Origin: Micrococcaceae bacterium
GTDB lineage: Bacteria > Actinomycetota > Actinomycetes > Actinomycetales > Micrococcaceae
Length of the DNA: 7,642 nt
Direction of reading: 5' to 3'
NCBI GenBank assembly: GCA_003486025.1
Contig: DNHA01000039.1
Span: 669 to 8,310, forward strand
The position numbers and the translations under genes were made by a program. This document shows positions 1-3,839 of the stretch, one piece after another. The notes beneath the pieces are model-generated. The model saw nothing but the letters and a program-made list of their open reading frames with translations. It was not told the DNA's origin and did not search any database. Numbering within the stretch: position 1 is the stretch's first letter; each line of letters opens with the position of its first letter.

Positions 1-125
1 TCCAGCCTAGGCACGTGATCTCATTCTGGCTAGCAATCTCAGAGACCTTTCAGCTGGGAGTATGCGGAACCACCGTGGTTTTCCTGCTTTTCCTCAGGTG
101 GTCAACATTCAATATTCGACGCTGA
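1..125 (+). CDS. Possible C-terminal tail of a membrane protein, cut by the window edge
   Basis: One plus frame is open from the left edge to a TGA at 123-125 and has no start codon inside the window. The roughly 40 residues read include a hydrophobic run (LGVCGTTVVFLLFLRW) and then a short basic end (FNIRR), which fits a last membrane helix with a cytoplasmic tail. The support is weak: the other two plus frames are also open over most of this stretch, and 40 open codons can arise by chance. No family is recognised. If real, the gene ends about 112 nt before the siderophore reductase gene and could share a transcript with it. Confidence 0.22.
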   Translation, partial: QPRHVISFWLAISETFQLGVCGTTVVFLLFLRWSTFNIRR

Positions 126-237
126 CGGCGGACCAATCCGGCACTCTCAGAAGCCATGGGCTTGTCAGCTTGCGTGCCGTGACGGACACTCAAGGAAAGA
201 GCTTTGTCATGAATTAAGAGCAGCGGGGGCAGCGGTC
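126..237. other. Upstream region of the siderophore reductase gene; no secure promoter seen
   Basis: This short stretch precedes the ATG at 238. A TTGTCA hexamer at 162-167 resembles a -35 box, but 17 nt downstream there is only GACACT, a poor -10. No match to the 19-bp DtxR/IdeR iron box (TTAGGTTAGGCTAACCTAA type) is visible by eye, although a siderophore-utilisation gene might be expected to carry one. The G-rich run CGGGGGC at 224-230 is the only, and weak, ribosome-binding candidate. Confidence 0.3.
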
Positions 238-1362
238 ATGTCTAACCACCATAAGTACAGGAAGTACGGTCCTCAGCTAGTCGTCGAGGCACCAGAACAT
301 TTCACCTTGCAGGTGCTGAACCATGCGGAAAAATCTGGTGCCAAAGTTGGAGCCAAAATTGCCAAGCGGGCACTGAAAAATGCCCGCGGTAGCGGTACAG
401 AACTCAATGCACTGCAAACCGATGAGCTACTCCTTGCCGCACAACAAGCAGGAGCTGCGGCTGCGATAGCCGCGGCACGTCGCGTTTTGGGAAAATCCCT
501 GGGCTCAAAGGAACCGATCCCCGAAGCTAACTATGCCGAACACGCGCCTGTTCCTTCTGAGCATGAAATGGCATTTTCTACTAACAACGGATTCGGCCAG
601 CATGTGCTCGCCGTCAAACGGGTTGAGAAGCTTAGCCCAGAAATGATTCGGGTTATTGCCGGCGCTAAACAACTTGCTGGATACCGTCCGAATGGCAAAG
701 TAGATCAGTATGTCAAGGTTTTCTTTGCTGATCCGGCACTTGGCCTCAAAGCACCGTACGACCTGAAAACCTTGCGTCGCTCGTTGCCGCGCGAACAAGT
801 TCCTTGCACCCGTTCTTATACGATCCGATGGATCGATCAGGAGGCAGAGGAACTAGCCATCGACTTTGTATTGCATGGTGATGATGGTCCTGGCAGTGCA
901 TGGGCTTCGGCTGCTAAGCCAGGAGATCCATTGGTCATCTCTGAATCGCGCGGGAAATTTAGGCTAAGCGACAAAGTCGATAACTACGTGTTCGCTGCAG
1001 ACGAGGCCGGAATACCAGCACTTTCTGTGGCCTTGGGGATGCTCCGAAGCGATGCCAAGGGTGTTGCACTTTTTGAAGTTGACGGTCCCGAGAGTGAATT
1101 TGATATTGACCATCCGTCGGGAATTGAGCTGCGCTGGGTACATCGAAATGGACGCCATCCCGGGACCAGCGACGTGCTCGTTAACGCCTTCTCCATGCTC
1201 GCAACCCCTGGCACTCATACTAGTGTGATGGTGCATGCCGAGCGCTCCACGGCTAAGGCAGTTTCGCATATGGTCAATGACTGGGGGCTCAACAAGCGGG
1301 ACGTTCATGTCTCCTCCTACTGGACCTTGCGCACCAAGCGTCCAAGAACCCAACGGCGGTAG
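238..1362 (+). CDS. Siderophore-interacting FAD-binding protein (ViuB/SIP family) with an N-terminal extension
   Basis: Likely a cytoplasmic NAD(P)H-dependent flavin reductase that frees iron from imported ferric siderophores. Residues about 120-374 match the SIP layout: an FAD-binding beta-barrel with the RSYT motif at 192-195, then HGDDGPGSAWA at 213-223 (family HG..GPA..WA), then the nucleotide-binding half with ADEAGIPAL at 254-262 (family ADET..PA). The C-terminal YWTLR at 361-365 corresponds to the usual GYWR-type end. Family members are usually about 250-300 residues; this one has 374 because of about 115 extra N-terminal residues. That part is basic at first and then has an Ala-rich helix (about 67-82). 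ATG 238 is the first possible start in a frame that opens at 34. An internal Met at residue 111 would give a normal-length protein, but it lacks a Shine-Dalgarno sequence and the codons before it look coding. No siderophore transporter is visible in the window. The family is secure; the role of the extension is unknown. Confidence 0.88.
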   Translation: MSNHHKYRKYGPQLVVEAPEHFTLQVLNHAEKSGAKVGAKIAKRALKNARGSGTELNALQTDELLLAAQQAGAAAAIAAARRVLGKSLGSKEPIPEANYAEHAPVPSEHEMAFSTNNGFGQHVLAVKRVEKLSPEMIRVIAGAKQLAGYRPNGKVDQYVKVFFADPALGLKAPYDLKTLRRSLPREQVPCTRSYTIRWIDQEAEELAIDFVLHGDDGPGSAWASAAKPGDPLVISESRGKFRLSDKVDNYVFAADEAGIPALSVALGMLRSDAKGVALFEVDGPESEFDIDHPSGIELRWVHRNGRHPGTSDVLVNAFSMLATPGTHTSVMVHAERSTAKAVSHMVNDWGLNKRDVHVSSYWTLRTKRPRTQRR

Positions 1363-1380
1363 GTCCGCGTGCGCAGCGGG

Positions 1381-1959
1381 CTATCCGTAAAGATGAATTT
1401 CATACCGGCCTCGCACGCTTTCGACTGGATCAATATTTACGCGTAGCGACTCTGCCGATGTCGTTAGTTCAAAACTTTTTTTGACCGTGGATAGCTGTTG
1501 TTCGCAAATGAGTGACGTCGTCATGAGCGGTTTGTCGTCAGCGAAAGCCGAGATCGCAACTTGCCCTGCGCCCGAGCAAGCAAACAACACCCAATAGGTT
1601 CCTGGTGCATGTTCACCTCCTACTTCGAGAGCATCCCTCATGGCCCCACCTTCAGCATCGAGACTGAAGTATCCAGCGTTCGAGATGCCCATGGTCGCCC
1701 CATCGCTGTCCAAGACTTCTTCGTCCAGCAGATGCACTTCTCTGACCGCAATGAACGCCTCTTCCAGGAGAACAGTCGGTGCTTCATAGGTACCTGATTC
1801 GTTTGCAAGCTGTTCGGCTTCCCAAGCGCTCAGTTGCTGTTCATGTCGTATCTCTAGCTCTTCTAGGCCTGCTTGCTTCTCCAACACTGATGCCGGAGTG
1901 CCGGTACAAGCGGTCAACGCGACCATCGACACAGCCACTACAGATAGCACTTTTCTCAA
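1381..1959 (-). CDS. Secreted lipoprotein of unknown function
   Basis: A lipid-anchored extracytoplasmic protein of 192 residues if translation starts at the TTG at 1957-1959. The N-terminus is a classic lipoprotein signal: RK, a hydrophobic core, then the lipobox LTAC with the modified Cys at residue 18. A charged, probably helical segment follows (about 23-53, rich in Glu, Gln and Leu), then a likely beta-rich domain to the end with two further cysteines (128 and 152) that could form a disulfide. I do not recognise a family. TTG was chosen because GGGGGAG (1968-1974) lies 8 nt upstream of it. The frame could also begin at ATG 1993-1995, adding 12 residues, but that ATG has no Shine-Dalgarno and would need a leaderless transcript. 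The gene converges on the siderophore reductase with 18 nt between stop codons, and diverges from the nuclease gene. That it is a lipoprotein is secure; its function is unknown. Confidence 0.8.
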   Translation of the reverse strand: MRKVLSVVAVSMVALTACTGTPASVLEKQAGLEELEIRHEQQLSAWEAEQLANESGTYEAPTVLLEEAFIAVREVHLLDEEVLDSDGATMGISNAGYFSLDAEGGAMRDALEVGGEHAPGTYWVLFACSGAGQVAISAFADDKPLMTTSLICEQQLSTVKKSFELTTSAESLRVNIDPVESVRGRYEIHLYG

Positions 1960-1967
1960 CAGTATCG

Positions 1968-1974
1968 CTCCCCC
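1968..1974 (-). promoter_or_regulatory. Shine-Dalgarno that decides the lipoprotein start (TTG)
   Basis: On the minus strand GGGGGAG lies 8 nt upstream of TTG 1957-1959 and 5 nt upstream of a CTG at 1960-1962. It lies inside the longer reading that starts at ATG 1995, and so argues for the shorter protein. TTG gives the most compact signal peptide, with the basic pair RK immediately after the initiator. Confidence 0.5.
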
Positions 1975-2003
1975 ATCGGCCTTCCATGACCTCATTCTAG
2001 AAA

Positions 2004-2032
2004 AGATTATTTCATCGGTTGAAGTTAAACAA
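2004..2032 (-). promoter_or_regulatory. Candidate promoter of the lipoprotein gene
   Basis: On the minus strand a TTGTTT (-35, 2032-2027) and a TAATCT (-10, 2009-2004) are separated by 17 nt. A TTGACT lies just upstream at 2042-2037 but has no matching -10 at normal spacing. Transcription would begin near 1997. That gives a leader of about 38 nt to the TTG start, or an almost leaderless mRNA for the ATG at 1995. The assignment is from consensus matching by eye. Confidence 0.35.
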
Positions 2033-2130
2033 TAGAAGTCAAGATCTCTGATTCGAACTGCAGCTTAAGACTTGGTACAAAATTGAATTGGCCCACGCAG
2101 CAGCGGAGCCATCTCACACTGCCACACCCG

Positions 2131-2161
2131 TTCGAATGCGACTTTTCGTCGGTTGCTCGAA
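2131..2161. promoter_or_regulatory. Imperfect dyad at the -35 zone of the nuclease promoter
   Basis: Outer arms TTCGA (2131-2135) and TCGAA (2157-2161) enclose inner arms CGAC (2139-2142) and GTCG (2148-2151) around TTTTC. The inner and outer arms are separated by 3 nt on the left and 5 nt on the right, so the symmetry is imperfect. It lies immediately upstream of the TATAGT hexamer at 2163-2168, where a repressor or activator of the nuclease gene could bind. No regulator family is recognised from the half-sites. Confidence 0.25.
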
Positions 2162-2162
2162 A

Positions 2163-2168
2163 TATAGT
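2163..2168 (+). promoter_or_regulatory. Candidate -10 element (TATAGT) of the nuclease gene
   Basis: TATAGT matches the TATAAT consensus at five of six positions and lies 56 nt before the nuclease start. The -35 at 16-18 nt spacing is poor (GACTTT region, 2140-2145), so the promoter may depend on an activator or be wrongly placed. Transcription would begin around 2175, just before the hairpin at 2176-2192. Confidence 0.35.
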
Positions 2169-2175
2169 GCAAAGA

Positions 2176-2192
2176 GTGGAGCGCATCTCCAC
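2176..2192 (+). other. Perfect hairpin in the nuclease mRNA leader
   Basis: GTGGAG (2176-2181) and CTCCAC (2187-2192) form a 6-bp stem with loop CGCAT. It is followed by GATTTTAATTT and, 15 nt after the stem, by the AGGAG ribosome-binding site (2208-2212). It could stabilise the 5' end of the mRNA or act as a weak attenuator. The T-run is short and interrupted, so termination is doubtful. Confidence 0.35.
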
Positions 2193-2207
2193 GATTTTAA
2201 TTTGAGC

Positions 2208-2212
2208 AGGAG
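2208..2212 (+). promoter_or_regulatory. Ribosome-binding site of the nuclease gene, unusually far from its start
   Basis: AGGAG is followed by 12 nt before ATG 2225, longer than the common 5-9 nt. No other start codon in frame lies closer, and the signal peptide begins properly at this ATG, so the start is kept. Translation may be inefficient. Confidence 0.45.
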
Positions 2213-2224
2213 AACCACCCGAGC

Positions 2225-2935
2225 ATGCGTTTGTTGCGTCGCACTTTGTCTATTGCATTACTTGCCAGCACCCTCGGATTGGGCGGTTGCGCCTCGCTGG
2301 GATCCATCGAGTTTTCTGACTTTAAAGCCGAAAGCACTACGCCAGCTACGGCTCCCATGCTGGGCAGTCCGGAAGAATTCTCGAAGTCGCTCAAACAATT
2401 AGAGACCATCAAAGTTAAGGGCCGCTCCCCAAAAACAGGCTACACGCGTGACCAGTTCGGCAAGGGGTGGAAGGATCCAGACCGAAACGGCTGCGACGCC
2501 CGTAATGATGTCTTGGCGCGTGATCTGGACAACGTGGTGTTCAAACAGGCCCGGGTGAACTGCGTAGTTCTCAGTGGTGTTTTCCACGACCCTTATACCG
2601 GTGAAACAATCAATTTTCAGCGCGGTCAGGCAACCAGCTCGAAGGTTCAAATCGATCACGTAGTCGCATTATCGGACGCCTGGCAGAAGGGTGCTCAAAA
2701 ATGGGATCCGCAGGCTCGCCTCGAATTCGCGAATGACCCACTGAACCTAATGGCCTCGGAGGGTTCTGCCAATGCTTCCAAGGGTGACAAGGACGCGGCA
2801 ACGTGGTTGCCGCCGAACAAACAGTTCCGTTGCGCCTATGTCTCGCGGCAGACACAGGTCAAAGCAAAGTACGGTGCTTGGATGACTTCCGCAGAGCATA
2901 AAACCATAAGCAACATCCTCAAGTCATGCCTCTAA
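2225..2935 (+). CDS. Secreted HNH nuclease lipoprotein (DUF1524/GmrSD C-terminal-like)
   Basis: Probably a lipid-anchored, extracytoplasmic, metal-dependent endonuclease that cuts DNA or RNA outside the cell. The 236-residue protein has a basic N-terminus, a hydrophobic core, and the lipobox LGGC with the lipidated Cys at 22. A linker runs to about 62 and the nuclease domain fills the rest. Signature elements are NGCDARNDVLARDL (88-101), SGVFHDPYTG (117-126), the catalytic IDHVVALSDAW (143-153, with D144 and H145), DPLNLM (171-176) and the closing N..K....WLPPN (N183, K186, 194-198). This is the order seen in stand-alone HNH proteins of Actinobacteria that resemble the DUF1524 domain of GmrSD. 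Cysteines at 90, 113, 203 and 235 can form two disulfides, fitting an exported protein. The gene stands alone, with no methylase or GmrS-like partner beside it, so a restriction role is unlikely. The target and physiological role (nutrient scavenging, defence or competition) are inferred. Confidence 0.87.
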   Translation: MRLLRRTLSIALLASTLGLGGCASLGSIEFSDFKAESTTPATAPMLGSPEEFSKSLKQLETIKVKGRSPKTGYTRDQFGKGWKDPDRNGCDARNDVLARDLDNVVFKQARVNCVVLSGVFHDPYTGETINFQRGQATSSKVQIDHVVALSDAWQKGAQKWDPQARLEFANDPLNLMASEGSANASKGDKDAATWLPPNKQFRCAYVSRQTQVKAKYGAWMTSAEHKTISNILKSCL

Positions 2936-2953
2936 GTCGCGCTCAGAGGTAGG

Positions 2954-2970
2954 CATCCTACAAAAGGATG
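2954..2970 (+). terminator. Weak hairpin after the nuclease gene
   Basis: CATCCT (2954-2959) and AGGATG (2965-2970) form a 6-bp stem with loop ACAAA, 18 nt after the nuclease stop. No T-run follows, so it is not a typical intrinsic terminator. A competing longer-range pairing, ATGCCT (2926-2931) with AGGCAT (2951-2956), overlaps its left arm. It could mark the mRNA 3' end by stabilising it. Confidence 0.25.
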
Positions 2971-3102
2971 AGGGCAATAGGTCAAAGTTGCACCAAAAGT
3001 TTTATATTCAAAGTAGATAAACTGTGGCAGAATTCTATTAGTCCAGCGTTTTGCGTATGTACTTGAACGCGACCGATGCATTTCTACAGAAACTGGTGCA
3101 CC
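2971..3102. other. AT-rich spacer with -10-like hexamers
   Basis: The stretch from about 2985 to 3040 is noticeably richer in A and T than its surroundings. It contains TATATT (3003-3008, five of six to consensus) and TAAACT (3018-3023) but no good partner -35. It probably contains the promoter for the small membrane protein, with a leader of 60-90 nt. Nothing else is recognised here. Confidence 0.3.
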
Positions 3103-3309
3103 ATGAAGACACGATTGCTCGGCTCATCAATCTTGGCCGCCAGCATCTGCGTCTTCCTGCTCGCCTTGAATATTGGGCAACGTGAAATCGCGACTGCCTG
3201 CTGGGTAACGTCTTCATTGTTGTTCATCGTTGCAGCAATGATCTTGGTGACCGGCACGCTTGCCCGTTCCAACGTCACCGCCGGCGAGCCACGTCGCCGA
3301 AAGCTCTAG
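3103..3309 (+). CDS. Small two-helix membrane protein, function unknown
   Basis: A 68-residue protein with two predicted membrane helices (about 5-23 and 32-53) joined by a short loop (NIGQREI). It has a basic N-terminus (MKTR) and a basic tail (RRRK at 64-67), which by the positive-inside rule puts both ends in the cytoplasm. The reading could also begin at ATG 3076, adding MHFYRNWCT. I prefer 3103 because MKTRLL starts the helix in the usual way, but neither start has a Shine-Dalgarno sequence. The stop lies 4 nt from the stop of the convergent yjdM gene. No family is recognised. The helix pattern and intact frame support a real gene; the absence of a ribosome-binding site lowers confidence. 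Confidence 0.55.
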   Translation: MKTRLLGSSILAASICVFLLALNIGQREIATACWVTSSLLFIVAAMILVTGTLARSNVTAGEPRRRKL

Positions 3310-3313
3310 CAGA

Positions 3314-3670
3314 CTAGATTTTCTTCACGATCGAAGACTTCAATTCCATTGGTCCAAAACCATCAACTTTGGCAAAAATGTCATGGTCCCCGCTGCCAGG
3401 CGCGAGCCGGATATTGCGGACCTTGGTCCCGGATTTCAGCGCGCTCTGCGCGCCTTTGACCTTCATCGTCTTTACGATGGTGACTGAATCTCCGTCCTGC
3501 AAAACATTGCCCACAGCATCTTTGATCTCAGCGCTTGCTTCGGCGCTCGCATCATCAGCGGTAGCTGCTGCCGTCCATTCGTGCGCACATTCGGGGCAAA
3601 CCAGCAATGAATCCAAAGCGTAGGTGTATTCGCTGGAGCATTCTGGGCATGGCGGCAAAGTTTCACTCAT
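3314..3670 (-). CDS. yjdM: YjdM/PhnA-family zinc-ribbon protein
   Basis: A 118-residue cytoplasmic protein of the YjdM family, long called PhnA or alkylphosphonate-uptake-operon protein. Its molecular function is not established, and it is distinct from phosphonoacetate hydrolase, which is also named PhnA. Two CPEC knuckles (Cys 8, 11, 25, 28) form an N-terminal zinc ribbon next to the conserved SEYTY. A low-complexity Ala/Asp/Glu/Ser linker (about 34-49) is a little longer than in E. coli. The C-terminal PhnA domain (about 51-118) has the hallmarks GDSVTIVKTMKVKG (60-73), GTKVRNIRL (81-89), GDHDI (94-98) and DGFGPMELKS (103-112), ending in VKKI. ATG 3668-3670 lacks a Shine-Dalgarno; a TAAACT box ends 7 nt before it, which suggests a leaderless mRNA. 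No C-P lyase or phosphonate transport genes are nearby, so a link to phosphonate use is unproven. The family assignment is very secure. Confidence 0.94.
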   Translation of the reverse strand: MSETLPPCPECSSEYTYALDSLLVCPECAHEWTAAATADDASAEASAEIKDAVGNVLQDGDSVTIVKTMKVKGAQSALKSGTKVRNIRLAPGSGDHDIFAKVDGFGPMELKSSIVKKI

Positions 3671-3677
3671 GAGCAGC

Positions 3678-3683
3678 AGTTTA
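3678..3683 (-). promoter_or_regulatory. Candidate -10 (TAAACT) for a leaderless yjdM transcript
   Basis: On the minus strand TAAACT fits the TANNNT -10 pattern and ends exactly 7 nt before the A of the yjdM ATG, the spacing expected if transcription starts at the initiation codon. No Shine-Dalgarno sequence lies in the intervening GCTGCTC. The -35 at 17 nt (GGCTGT) is poor, which is common in actinobacterial promoters. Confidence 0.38.
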
Positions 3684-3759
3684 CCAAGGCCACCGAATTA
3701 ACAGCCATTGCAGCAGCAAGCACGTATGTCTGGGAAAAAATTTGCCGAACGATGGATAA

Positions 3760-3792
3760 ATTTCATAAGAAATCATCGACAGGTTCACCTTC
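3760..3792 (+). promoter_or_regulatory. Possible degenerate PHO-box-like direct repeat
   Basis: GTTCACC at 3783-3789 equals the core of the PhoP (PHO box) repeat unit described in Streptomyces. Upstream, AATCATC (3771-3777) and TTTCATA (3761-3767) share only the TCA core, spaced 10-12 nt apart against the ideal 11. Only one unit is a good match, so this is tentative. It would suit a 5'-nucleotidase, since such genes belong to phosphate-starvation regulons in related actinobacteria. A CATGAT (3803-3808) could be the -10, but it overlaps the palindrome at 3801-3815. Confidence 0.22.
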
Positions 3793-3800
3793 TTGCGATA

Positions 3801-3815
3801 GACATGATGCATGTC
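3801..3815. promoter_or_regulatory. Perfect palindrome in the nucleotidase leader
   Basis: GACATG, a 3-nt centre (ATG), and CATGTC form a perfect 6-3-6 inverted repeat. It ends 14 nt before the AGGAGG ribosome-binding site of the nucleotidase gene. The position suits a repressor operator, or a small RNA hairpin if it is transcribed, although a 3-nt loop and no GC clamp make the DNA-site reading more likely. The regulator is unknown. Confidence 0.35.
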
Positions 3816-3829
3816 ACTCGCACACTATT

Positions 3830-3835
3830 AGGAGG
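3830..3835 (+). promoter_or_regulatory. Strong Shine-Dalgarno fixing the nucleotidase start at 3840
   Basis: AGGAGG is followed by 4 nt (ACCT) and then ATG 3840. The same frame is open further upstream to an ATG at 3708, but the signal peptide begins right after 3840 and this is the only good ribosome-binding site. The 44 extra upstream codons are therefore rejected as protein. Confidence 0.85.
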
Positions 3836-3839
3836 ACCT

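Noticed and set aside
11..217. Open plus-strand frame of about 68 codons ending at TAA 215-217
   Set aside because: It overlaps two other open frames, has no ribosome-binding site before its ATG at 62, and the translation shows no domain or membrane pattern.
964..1353. 129-codon minus-strand reading inside the siderophore reductase gene
   Set aside because: It is a shadow of the reductase, whose motifs are clear in the plus frame; no start signal or recognisable product.
1365..1379. CCGC/GCGG hairpin between the convergent reductase and lipoprotein stops
   Set aside because: Only a 4-bp stem with a 7-nt loop and no T-run on either strand; too weak to call a terminator.
1561..2000. Plus-strand readings across the lipoprotein gene
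   Set aside because: The minus strand has an intact lipobox protein with a ribosome-binding site; the plus readings lack both.
3084..3278. 64-codon minus-strand reading opposite the small membrane protein
   Set aside because: The plus-strand reading has two clear membrane helices with correct charge bias; the opposite product has no pattern.
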